From contig JAPJBO010000016.1 in assembly GCA_030068145.1 (NCBI GenBank), positions 496,001-560,000 on the forward strand: DNA of 64,000 nucleotides, given 5' to 3'. Below are positions 20,956-31,300 of the stretch, in pieces. The position numbers and the translations under genes are program-made. Source of the stretch: Diplonema papillatum (Eukaryota; Euglenozoa; Diplonemea; Diplonemida; Diplonemidae). Numbering within the stretch: the first letter of the stretch is position 1; each line of letters opens with the position of its first letter. The notes beneath the pieces were generated by a model. That model ran no database searches. It was given only the letters and a program-made list of their open reading frames with translations, and was not told the origin of the DNA.

Positions 20956-22731
20956 TGACACCACCAGGCGTGGAGTATGCGGCTTAATTTGACTCAACAC
21001 GGGGAATTTTACTAGGTCAGGACGATCTCAAGGATTGACAGATTGAGAGCTCTTTCTCGATGAATTGTGTGGTGGTGCATGGCCGCTCCTGGTTGGTGGA
21101 GTGATTTGTCAGGTTGATTCCGTTAACGAACGAGATCTCGACCCTTAAATAGGTGGGCGTGTCGTTGTAGGGGGTGTCTTTTGGCATCGGCGGCTTGCTG
21201 CTTACCCGAGACGCGCACTACTTCTTAAGGGGGGAAAACTTTGGGACTAACCCAATGTCTTTCAGATGGGGACGTAGGAAAGGTTTCGCGACACAACATA
21301 CCCGCAGCAGCTAACGCTTGCGATGTTTATTTGTTCCTTGTCGGCAACGTATCGTATTTGAGGTGTCACTTACTAATTTGTGCGTGACTTAGAAATAGAA
21401 ACTGCAGCATACCGATGAAGCCGGCTACGACACTCCAAAGGGCAAGCTGAATGTTCCGAACCCAGAGCGATGCCTGCGTCTGCTTCAGCAGCTTCTCCGT
21501 ATAGACCTGGTTGGGTGGTGCTTTGAAGGAAATACTTGAGGAGGCTGCAGTTGCGAAATCTCAAAGGAGGTGCATAGTGTGGTACTCATCGGTATGCCGA
21601 TGACTCCCCACTATCGCAATAATATTCCAATCTCAAAGGAGGTAAATGTGCTGTAGCCCACACGAAATACAGGTTTATCTGGGTTTAGTGGCGGGCGTAA
21701 GCGTTCAACAAGAAAGACCCACTTTGTAGTTGTATTGTTTCTCCCACCTCCAGCCTCCGTCGAAATGAGCACAAGGCAGTCCCTCGAGTATTTTCCCCTT
21801 TTGACGAAATCCTCTGGATCGGCCGAGGGCCCGCAGCATGCGGTTGAACATGCTCGAGCCCTCGGTGCGAACTCCTCCTTCTTCCGATTTTATCAAGCGA
21901 TTGTCGGCCATTGTCCCCTGTGCGGACTCGTGCCCCGACGACTGCCCGGTCATGATCTGCAAGTACTGTTGACGCGTCGCTGCAGCTCTCTTGCGTCACT
22001 CGCATTAGTTTGTTGTTTGCTGCGACGGCACCGCTCCCTCCCACTCCTCGTTCGCTCTCGACAAGCAAATGGCAGGTGCGTATACAAAAATGGTCAAAGG
22101 AAATGCGTACCCCCGCGAAACCGGACGTGAAGCAGGCAACAAGAAGCGCAGCGATGCCAGCACTCTGCTCGGAGATCCCGTGCACGTCCGCGTCTGTTGT
22201 AGACTTCGTCGAGGGTGGCTGCAGCTGTGCAAGAGCCACACCGAGTGTGAGAACGATGAGCGCCGTCCATTGTTGCGCAGAGAGTCGGCGGTCCAGCATC
22301 AACACTGTGCACATGGCTGTGGTCAAGATTTTAAGCTGGTACGTCACTTGGTAGACGGCGGCGTCGAGATTAGCCATCGCGTAGAACAGCAGATTATTCT
22401 GCACGAGGTACAATAAGGCGGGCACGGCAAGGAGGAGCATATCCCTTGGCTTTTGGGCGAGTTCGGCGTTGAGGTGCGAAAAGATCGAAGTGCCGTACTC
22501 CGCCGCAAGCACAGCTACGCAGATGAATATCTTGCCGAATTCGGCGGTCACGACGGCGGTAGAGGAAAGGTACTTGGTGGTGGTCTTGCTGTACCGGAGT
22601 GTGAGCACCATCGCGGTTACCTGGAAAGTCAGCAGAACTGCGACGCCGATCTTCTTGTTCCTTTCCGACAGCAGCTTTCGGTGCGACGCTTCTGCCGCCT
22701 TGTCAGTCGTTTCATCGGTGTCGGGGGTCAT
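19518..22731 (-). CDS. Nucleotide-sugar transporter (SLC35A family), three exons
   Basis: A Golgi/ER antiporter that imports UDP- or CMP-sugars in exchange for the monophosphate. Exons are 22731-22111, 21506-21413 and 19864-19518. Sites are GGG|GTACGC, CCAG|GTCTAT, ATCG|GTATGC and CAACAG|GAATC, and the joined CDS is 1062 nt (353 residues). Exon 1 begins [10 protein letters not shown] and carries [15 protein letters not shown]...[33 protein letters not shown] (the family signature) and [12 protein letters not shown]. Exon 2 gives [21 protein letters not shown]. Exon 3 gives [40 protein letters not shown] and [15 protein letters not shown]. About ten membrane segments are visible. Intron 1 (604 nt) contains family A element A7. 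Intron 2 (1548 nt) contains element A6 and an antisense SSU rRNA fragment. Substrate cannot be told from sequence. Confidence 0.94.
19914..20490 (+). mobile_element. Family A element A6, with a ~300 bp insert
   Basis: Ends are 'ggaaaaatactcgaggggct' and 'attacctacaaagcaggtgc'. The long form of the element is present, including the 'gtcggcatgccgatgagtac' palindromic block. From about 20135 to 20440 it is interrupted by unrelated sequence, whose minus frame is rich in Ser, Arg, Thr and Asp/Glu ([30 protein letters not shown]). The element sits in transporter intron 2, about 50 bases from the exon 3 acceptor, antisense to the gene. Confidence 0.75.
20565..20648 (+). repeat. Two-copy tandem repeat
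   Basis: A unit of about 42 bases containing 'ccctcgacaccttcgatgag' and 'tgtgctagccaa' occurs twice in a row. It lies between element A6 and the SSU rRNA fragment, within transporter intron 2. Confidence 0.8.
20690..21280 (+). rRNA. SSU (18S-type) rRNA fragment inside an intron
   Basis: Conserved SSU blocks occur in order: GACGAACTTCTGCGAAAGC, TTCATTAATCAAGAACG, GATCAGATACCGTCGTAGTC, GGCTGAAACTTAAAGGAATTG, GCGGCTTAATTTGACTCAAC, TTGGTGGAGTGATTTGTC and GGTTGATTCCGTTAACGAACG. The match weakens after about 21150. This is the 3' half of helix 23 onward to the decoding-region side, without the ends of the gene. The text GGTTGATTCCG and CACCAGGCGTGGAG suits a euglenozoan, as far as I can judge unaided. 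It lies antisense within intron 2 of the transporter gene and is presumably non-functional. Confidence 0.93.
21520..21800 (-). mobile_element. Family A element A7 (long form, ~280 bp)
   Basis: One of the most complete copies. The minus-strand ends are GGGGAAAATACTCGAGGG and CAAGTATTTCCTTCAAAGC. It includes the palindromic 'catcggtatgccgatga' block and two direct copies of 'tctcaaaggaggt'. It lies in transporter intron 1, in gene-sense orientation. Its end is 13 bases from the exon 2 acceptor at 21507. Confidence 0.85.
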
Positions 22732-23673
22732 TGTGGCTTTTTTTACGCTTTCGCCTCTTTCTTTCGTAGCGCGACAGCAAGTGCCAGATAAACCCCCTGA
22801 AGCTGAGACAGATGGGCACACGTTTTTTGCCTGCTTTTTACGACTGGTTTTCGGCGGTCGCACCTACACGGCGTATGCTTGGGGTGCAACTGTCGGAAGC
22901 AAACGACGACTTCGACTGGCGAAGAGCCATTACCGATGAGCCAGCATCGGCATTCCGATCAACCACCGAAGCCCGCTTGTCACGTCTTTTTGGTACACCG
23001 CAGAACAACTCACAAAATCGTAGGCGGACTTGAAACGAAAAGGGGCAACGCTATCTCGTCAGCGACGACTTTTGTTTGTTCGCGAAGAAGCAGACGCGAA
23101 GGGAGGAAGAATTGAAAAGGCGAAAAGAGACTCCACCCGACGCAAAGTCTCCGCCTTTCTTGCACAAGCGCAGACACGCGACCCAGGGCTTTATACGCTC
23201 CTTTAGAAGCGGTGAGTATCGTCACGTTGTTTGTACGTGCCGATTGATCGTTTTCCCACTTGTTCTAGCCATTAGGAATTCGCTGCCTTCACAATACAAT
23301 GAAGGGCAACCGGCAGGACTGTTAGCAGCGCAAAACGAATTCCCCAATCTGGGGAAGGATCCTCCAAGGGTTTCATCGTGTTTAACAGATGCAATTTTTC
23401 AAAAGAGCGTACAACGATCCATGACAGCGTACTATTGTCACACCACATGAAGACACCAGGTTGAAGGAAGTACGCACAAACGAGACGGGCCTGAAGGGCG
23501 CGTAGGCCATCGGTGCACCTCCCGAGAATACTTGGCTACATAGCTGGCATGTCTTGCTAATCAACGCACAACAAAAATTGCACGCAGCTTTAAGTTCTAG
23601 ATGCCCACCACTTTGTTTGGCCCCCGTCAAAGGGGCACTGAAGGTCGTATAAACCCCTGCTCCATACACGAAC

Positions 23674-24006
23674 AAAAATACTGGAGGAGTTGCCTTGTGC
23701 TTATTGCGACGGAGGCTAGAGACTGTTGTTGAGCGCGTAAGCCCGCCACTAAACCCAGATTTACCTGTGTTTCGTGTGGGCTACAGTGTGAGTCGATGCC
23801 TCTCATATCACCTTTAAGACACGGCCGCGTCACGCATGCTCTACAGATGCTAGAGATCGGTGTGCTACACTCGTTGGGCAAGGGGTTGCATCGGACACTC
23901 ACTCGTTGTGATTGTGGGTAGTAAACGGCATGCTGATGAATACCACACACAATATTTGAGATTTCGTAACTGGCAGCCTCCTCAAGCATTTTCTACAAAG
24001 CAGGTA
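23674..24006 (+). mobile_element. Family A element A8 with nested insert
   Basis: It begins 'aaaaatactggaggagttgc' and ends 'ttttctacaaagcaggtacc'. After 'tgtgggctacag' about 120 bases of other sequence intervene (about 23787-23906). The insert starts GTGAGTCGATGC and ends GCATCGGACACTCAC, so it appears to have short inverted ends of its own. Confidence 0.65.
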
Positions 24007-24298
24007 CCGTACTGAGGTACGTACAAATAAAAAGAAGAAACGAACATGAACGGCAGAATGCAAGCGAGTGGGGGGGAGATGCATCACGGGGATACAGGAG
24101 CTGCTTGACACCGAGAAGGGTCTCGGTTTGTTTGTGCACGACCCAAACTCGCCCATCGACGCAGTGGTCAAAGTCTTGGCGGTTCGGGGCAGTCATCTTT
24201 GCACGCGCGTGCCTGTTTGCGCGCCCGGGAATCCATGGGTTTCCTGCCGCTGTTCACGGTATTTTTTGTTTGCCACCAGTTGAAACGGGTGTTCCGGT

Positions 24299-24665
24299 GT
24301 ACTCATGACGGGCGAAGAGAGGGAGGGCTGGCGGGTATGGCGATCACCACAACAGAAACACGACCTAACTAAACGAGAACTATGTGATCGCCCCCAGGGT
24401 AGATAGGGCAGGAGCGTACCCTAACCGCAGCTCGTCGGTGAAGGCAGACGAAGAGGGTCCTTGAGTTTGCGTGACACCGATGTAGTGCACTCATGACGGG
24501 CGAAGAGAGGGAGAGAGGGAGGGCTGGTGGGTATGGCGATCACCACAACAGAAACACGACCTAACTATACGAGAAATATGTGATCACCCCCTCGTCCCCC
24601 TTGGGAAGATTTGGCAGGAGCGTGTCCTAACCGCAGCTCGTCGGTGAAGGCAGACGCAAAGGGCG
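24299..24665 (+). repeat. Direct duplication, ~185 bp period
   Basis: The block starting 'actcatgacgggcgaagaga' and ending near 'gctcgtcggtgaaggcagac' occurs twice (about 24299-24450 and 24487-24645), with small indels including an extra 'gagggaga'. It lies just upstream of the LSU 3'-end fragment, so it could be displaced rDNA spacer; that is a guess. Confidence 0.75.
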
Positions 24666-24974
24666 TTGTATCATTGCGCGTCAGACTCAGCACTTAAACC
24701 GCTTCTTAGACGCAGACGGCCTCGCGCGGGTGTTGGTGTGCAGCCCCGGTAGCTTTCCGGGAACAAAGCCGGTGTCATCCTTCACCTGTCGGTAGGAGTG
24801 TAGATTGAACTAGAGCAGGTATAAGAAGAAGAAGACCGACGGAAACCCTAAGAACATGTCTTTGCCCCCTTTGTGCCCCATCCCCTCGTCCCCCTTCAGT
24901 GCGTATAGATAGCAGTTTCAGTTTTGCATGCTGTTACAGTGGTCTGTGTTCGCCGTCCAATGGTTGTAGCTACT

Positions 24975-25110
24975 TTGTGGTCTCGGCCTGAAGCTACAGG
25001 CCTTACCGCTGGATGAATTATGGCTGAACGCCTCTAAGACAGAACCCAGTCTAGAGGAATGCGTAAGTTACTCAGGGCACATCGGATTTATCGAGCCACG
25101 ACTAGCTTCG
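24975..25110 (+). rRNA. LSU (28S-type) rRNA 3'-end fragment
   Basis: It contains GAAGCTACAGGCCTTACCGC, TGGATGAATTATGGCTGAAC, GCCTCTAAGACAGAACCCAG and TCTAGAGGAATGCG. These correspond to the conserved block close to the LSU 3' end (GAATTATGGCTGAACGCCTCTAAG). Nothing upstream is recognisable LSU. It lies downstream of the Rab7-A exon 2, in the opposite orientation. Confidence 0.88.
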
Positions 25111-25350
25111 GCGAACGGCAACTTCCAAATTCACATCCAGATCCCGTGTCTCCAACCGGGTCCAGAGGAGTCCGAATGGACCGGCGGGCGTAACGCACTG
25201 AGGAGCCTTGTTGTTCCGAGGGTTTGAGCCTTATGGCCGGTTCCTACTGTCACATAAGGCATCCAGTGTGTTACGTGAATGGGGGGCCTCCGGAAATCAA
25301 GAAATAGCGAGCGGAGGCGCGCATTGCGCCGCGACGAGAAAAATGCACAC

Positions 25351-28300
25351 CCCACTTTTCGCGAGGACGCACCGGGCGAGGGAGACGAAGGCTTGCTCAA
25401 CGTTGTAGTTCTCCCGGGCTGACGTTTCAAAGTACGGGATCGACGAGCCTTCGCTTGCGCACTTTTGCGTCCAGGATACTGCCGCCTTCTGCGACACGGT
25501 GCGCCTGTCCTCCAGATCATTTTTGTTGCCCACGAGCGCGAACTCACGGCCCTCGCCGACCTGGATCGTAAACTCGTCTTGCCACGAAGACAAGTGAGCG
25601 AAAGAGTCTTGAGACGTTAAGTCGAAGACCTGTTGTGTAGGTTACGGTGATGTATCGGAATGGTCCCGAGACGGATGTCCGTAAACAAGAGCTCGGCGGG
25701 ACTGCCTTGTGCTCATTTTGAAGGAGGCCAGAGGGGGAGAAAACAATACAACTACAAAGTGGGTCTTTTTTTGTTGAACGCTTACGCCCGCCACTAAACC
25801 CAGGTTTACCTGTGTTTCGTGTGGGCTACAGCACATTTACCTCCTTTGATCTATCGCAACTGGCAGTCTTCTCAAGCATTTCCTACAAAGCACGTGCTTA
25901 GGGTGCCCTGACTTTTTTTTTTCTGGTCCCGCGTGCGTACAGATTTCTGAGAACCGTCGGAAAAAAAGATAATCCAAGAAAAAGATAATTTGTACAAGAA
26001 GTGACCACTACGTTACAAACTGGTCGGTTCGCCTGTGTCTCGTCGTTCTGTGGAAGGGTTCTGAAGCACGCGCTCTCAGTGTGTCCAGAACCAGGCCACA
26101 GCTACAGAGAACGCTGTGAACGCTGTATGAACGCTGTGGAGGCTCGTCTTGGGACCGCTCAATACAGCAGACAACCCGTGGTTGTATTGAATGAGGATAC
26201 CGCAGCCTAGCAGGCATCTCTTCTTGCGTACGTCCGGGAGAAGTATGGAACTCTGGAAGGCCCATGGTGGAGCAAATTCATCCCCGCACCTTGTCAACCT
26301 GCGGGGCTGCGAGGATACAAGATGTCTTCTTATTGTCGACAAAACCGACCTCCTCGAGTGCCCAACACCTTTAGCCCAAATAGGAGAGAATTGCTGAGGA
26401 AGATTTGAGGGGGTGTTTGACAAAGTTGACATCGGTCACGAGGACACCTTCAGACCGTCGCCCGCTGCCCCGAGGCGCACCAATCGGCCTGCATCAAGAT
26501 ACAGAATCTGCACCAGCCTATTCAGTGCCCAATGTGTAACACATTTCGCGGAATCTTTCGGGCAAGTGTATCCCAAGCCAAGCTTCACCAGGGTGCCTTG
26601 TCTCAACTCATCGAGGAAACACATTGCACATTGACATTTCCTAAGGAGGCTGCTACGAGTACAGTGGGCGAGGGAGACAGGAGGCATTGGCGGACGTGGT
26701 CTGGGCCCTCTCTTCAGGTAGTTGCAGCCGCTATGCAGTATCTCTGTATCTCTACGGGGCGAGGCTCGTTTCGTTCGAAAAGTCTGGCCCATCGCCTGCG
26801 GTGCGATCTTGCGTCCAAGGTTCTCGCCGCCGACCGAGCAATCAGGGACCTGGGGGTGAACAGCCTTTTGCGGAGTGGACAGCAAGCGGGTCCAGGTGCC
26901 GGGTCGCGGCCTTGTACCGCGACAGAGGCGGTGTGTGTGGCCGCGACAGAGGGGTGCACTGCAGATCGATCGATCTCGCAAACACTTTGGAATTGCGTTG
27001 TGAACCGATTTCAAACGGCGCCCCCCAGCTGGGGTACGCGTGGCTGGGACCGCTCTCTTCCCAATTCGGAGTCCAACAAGGAGATCCAGACAAGGAACAG
27101 CCGCCCCCACGACGACAACACAAATGCCTGCCCAGCCCGCTCCCGCGACGCCAGCCTCACGACGCCGGCGGGGTGCAGGCACCAGTTGATATATATCCAG
27201 TTGGTTCGACACATCGGCGCGTAATCGCCGCCAAAAAGCCAAAAAAGGAGATTTGGGGGTGCTGGTGTACTAAAGCTCAGCCGGGGTTCCGTCCGTGGGC
27301 GAGATCCGGGCCTTGAACGTGCCGGATGCCCCACACGCGGCAGCCGCCTCGAAGTGGAAGCGTGGCCCATGTCTCTGAAGAGCCTTCATCAGAAATGTAG
27401 GACGCCGGGGCGTCTCGTGCGATACGCGATTTCTTGCCAGGAATGAGATCAAGCTGTCATCCGTGTTTGCCACCAAGGGAGGGATGTCCTGTACTGCCAT
27501 GTCGAGTGGACCTTGAACCTGATGATATTCTACGGAATTCAAAGATCTGTGATCTGTGTCGACAACGTGGACTGCACCCTGCGAAAATGTTGATCAACGA
27601 GTCTGTGCCGCCACATCGCAGTCTCAGAGTCAACCACGACAGATGTGACGCCTTACTGAAGCAGAGGCTCAGAGAAAAACGCCTTTATATGCCCTAGTTT
27701 TTTGGGCTATTTTTTTTTTTTTTTTTCCTGTTGACAACTTGTGTCAGACTAGCCCACCCGGGGATGGTTGATTCCTTCAGGCAGGGTCTCCCCCGTCCAG
27801 AGATTGCTTGGGTCCAAGATGATGGGCGCCCTTCGGCTATTTATTTTCTCTTTCGCTCTCTTTTTTTTTTTTTTTGCGTGCGTGCGTACATATTTTTTGG
27901 GAAATATACAGATATATGTGCACTTAAGTTTTTTTGCAAATATATGCATGTTTATTTGCAAATATATGCATATGCATATATTTGCAAAAAAAAACTGCAT
28001 TTTGCGTATGCATGTCACAAAAAGTTGCAGTTTTCTGCGCATATGTCTGCAAGTTTCCCTTTTTTGGGGGGGCCGGGGACCAGAAACGAACATTTCCGGA
28101 GTTGGGGCTTGCACTGATAAACGAAGCAACGGACGATCAGCATCAACTGACCAAAGGTGATGAAAATGATAAGGTAAAAGTTTCTTGTTCTTCGCGTGTA
28201 CAGGGTATAAACTTCTCTGGGGGGGGGTTTCCTGTATTAGCACTTTTTCGTTGGCTTCGTTTTCTCTTCATGTGCAACCGTTGTTCCGGAAATGTTCCCT

Positions 28301-31300
28301 TCAGTACAGATGTACCCAGGGTTTTTTCTGGGGTGGGCTGGAGTGGGGATTTTCCCCACTCCAGATTCTTGGCGAAAATCTGAGTGGGCTGGAGTGGGTT
28401 TTTTTTTTCTGTTCATTGCAGCATCGCCAGAAAAGCTGCGACCCCACATCGCAACGCAATCGCTCCAGAAGTGCGGAAAAAGGGGCAGAAAAAAGAAGAG
28501 AAAGGAAGAAAGAAAAAAAGACGAGACAGGCAGGAAATGCAGCACGTGTTGACAACCAACGACGAGACCCACCTGAGAGAGTACAGAACGAGCCCCTGTG
28601 CGGCGCCGACGAAAACGAGATGACACTGGAGGAGGTTCTCAACGGCTTCGTAATAGGTACCAGGAACCGGGATGACAAGGCGGCAGAACGGGCATCGTGG
28701 CAACCAACAAAGACCTGCAAATCGGTACCCGACGACTACGCAAAATCGCCATCCCACCGCCTCCGCACGAAAGAGCGGCAGCAAGAAAGAAGAAAGAGAC
28801 GAAGGACCCTGTTCAACCTATCGCTTCGTATGAGCAGTGGGATCTTGAGGTCTCGCGGTTTTTGGATCAGAGCGTTGTCGTTGAAGACCTCGAAAGCTGC
28901 GTCGATGAGAAGGATGAGGATTCCGATGCGAGCGATGACTGGGCCAACGACGAACGGTTTGCAAAAGTCAAAGCTCGCTATTCGTGGCTTGTCGCGGGGC
29001 GGCACGGCTACTACTGTGCGCTGTGCCGGCACCACCGGATGCTTCTCCGAGGAATGGGGGGAAAGAAGACCGGGAGTGCTGCAGAAAAGTGGATTGAAAC
29101 CCCGTTTGTGAACATGGACAAACTCGGGGAACGATCTACGTCCCATGGGAACACCGCCTCTCACAAGGCAGCTGCAGAGGCAGAAATGCACCGATTGACC
29201 GGCGTGGGTTTGGGGGGTTTGCGAAAGGCCGCAGTGCAGGAAAACCGTCTCCAGCTCATGAAGCTGGTTTGCGTGCTCTATTTTCTCGTCAAGGAGGGGA
29301 TAGCCCACACAACCAACTACGAGCCCCTGATCCGTCTCATCACCCGAACCGACACAGATCTCCGGAGCTTTGTGTCTTCCACCCGTAATGCAACCTACAC
29401 GAGCACCAACATTGCCACTCAAATCCTGGAGGCAATCGACTGGGTCCTGAGGACCGAAATTGAAGAGCGAGTGAAGAAATCGCCGTATCTCGCAATTTTG
29501 GCTGATGAGACGGAGAATGTGAAGCACCAAGAGGAACTCTCCATCTTCCTTCGTGGAACATCGGAGCGCGGGGTGTGGGACGTCTTTTGGTGCATGCTTC
29601 CATTAGATGCTGGCAAGGATGCCGCAAGTGTCACTAAGCAGCTCATCAAGCGCCTGCGGTACCGTCTCCCACCAGAGGAACTCGCTCAGGACGCGGCGGT
29701 GCCGCCCTTGGGGGCCCCTGTTCCCGCAGAAAAGTTCGTGGCGATTGCACTTAATGGCACGAATACCATGAGCGGTGAGTTTGGAGGGGTTCAGGCAAGG
29801 CTGAAGTGGGAGTACAATGCCTTCGCTGTGTACGTGTGGTGCAGTTCTCACAAACTGCAACTGGCAGTTGTCTGGGCTGCCATGCTCACCTTTGACGTTC
29901 TCAGTTGTGTCAACAGCCTGAGGGACTTGTTCTTCTTCCTCAGGGCGAGTACACAAAGGATGGGACGGTACCGCGACACCATCCAGGAGGTGAGGGAAAA
30001 GGAAAGGTTCAGCCGAATGCCGAACAAAGTCTTGGTTAAAAGCGGTGATACAAGATGGTTGACTAACGAGAGATCGGCTGCTGTGACCCTTCGCACGTGG
30101 CCAGCCATTTACGAAACAATCGAAGACCTCCGGGCAGAGTCCGGAGACGCTCTTTCGACTGGGCTTGTCACACGGTTGCTGTCCCCGGCATTCATTGCGT
30201 CCCTCTTCCTCTTGCGTGAAATCTTTGGGATTGTCTGTCCTCTTTCCCTGCAGCTACAAAAGGGGGCCTCCGCTCTCATCGGTGTTTCCCGACAAGTTGA
30301 AGTTGTAATCAGTTCCATCACTGCCATCAAAGACCTCGCTCCCCCGACCCTGGACCCCCAGTCCATCCAGCCTGCCGACATTGGCTACCACACGTGGCCG
30401 CTGTACTACAATTGGTACATATCCGAGCACGCAAGCGGGAAGACAGTCGGCAAGCAATCGTGGTCCCTTTACCATGCTGCGACTGGAAAGGTTTACTGTG
30501 AGAAGCTAGTCGAGCAGCTCAAAACCCGGTTCAAGGATTACGGTATCGTGAGTGTGCTGGCTCTCTTTGACCCAAAGTACGCGTTCGGACACGACTGCGA
30601 TAGTGATGCAGCATTGATCGACACTTTCGTTGAACACTTCACAACGTGCAAAACGGTCCAAGTGACAGGAAAAGAGGACAGACATTTCCAGCCGATGTGG
30701 AGTGCTGCCCAGGGTCGGGGTGTGAAGCACGAGCTACCCCAATTGCTCAAGACCATTCAGATGACCAAGGAAAGGTGCACAGATCCCGAGGCTTTCAGCT
30801 TTCAGGATGCCTTGCTTTATGCCATGAAGCACGAGGCGCAAGCACTCCCACGTGCAGTCTCCGCCATGCGGTTGGTCGCCACTTATCCCTCAGGGACGAG
30901 TGCTGTTGAGCGATCATTCAGTGTTCTCAAAGACACCCTGGATCTTTTAAGGAACCGGCTCACGAGCGGACATTTGGATATGATCCTGCGCATCCGTATC
31001 GAGGGTCCACCAGAGCTTTCGATGGTCTTTTTGGAGAAGGTTGTTGACCGTTTTGTCGAGATGGTCCCGAGCCGTCGCCTAAACTTTGTGCAGGCGAAGG
31101 CCAATTCTGCATAGTGGGATCTGTCCCAGGTTGTTCCACGACTATCATTCCTAAATGCAGCACCCGTTTTTTTGTGACACAACCCTCGTTCACTCCCTTC
31201 CTGCTGTGGCAACTGAACCCATGTGAAGACAACGAACTAACCGGCCTAATAGGCACCAGGAGAACGTCGAACTAAGCTGCCTTGGGGGAAAAGCCCGCAG

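Larger units (their letters stand above)
22732..24974. other. No cellular gene recognised; repeats only
   Basis: It holds family A element A8 (23674-24006) and a tandem duplication at 24299-24665. Between 22940 and 23670 the ORFs on both strands show no domain. Confidence 0.5.

Noticed and set aside
24299..24665. CRISPR-like spaced repeats
   Set aside because: Only two long copies, no short regular repeats with unique spacers, and the genome is eukaryotic.
26436..27242. 268-codon minus ORF and overlapping plus ORFs in the Rab7-A intron
   Set aside because: No domain; three frames are open at once and the region is intronic. Only the short GVQQGDP block was kept, as a weak RT relic.
28185..29111. 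308-codon ORF overlapping the transposase start
   Set aside because: It is in another frame of the transposase gene and lysine-rich from an A-rich tract. The frame at 28697 has the hAT motifs.
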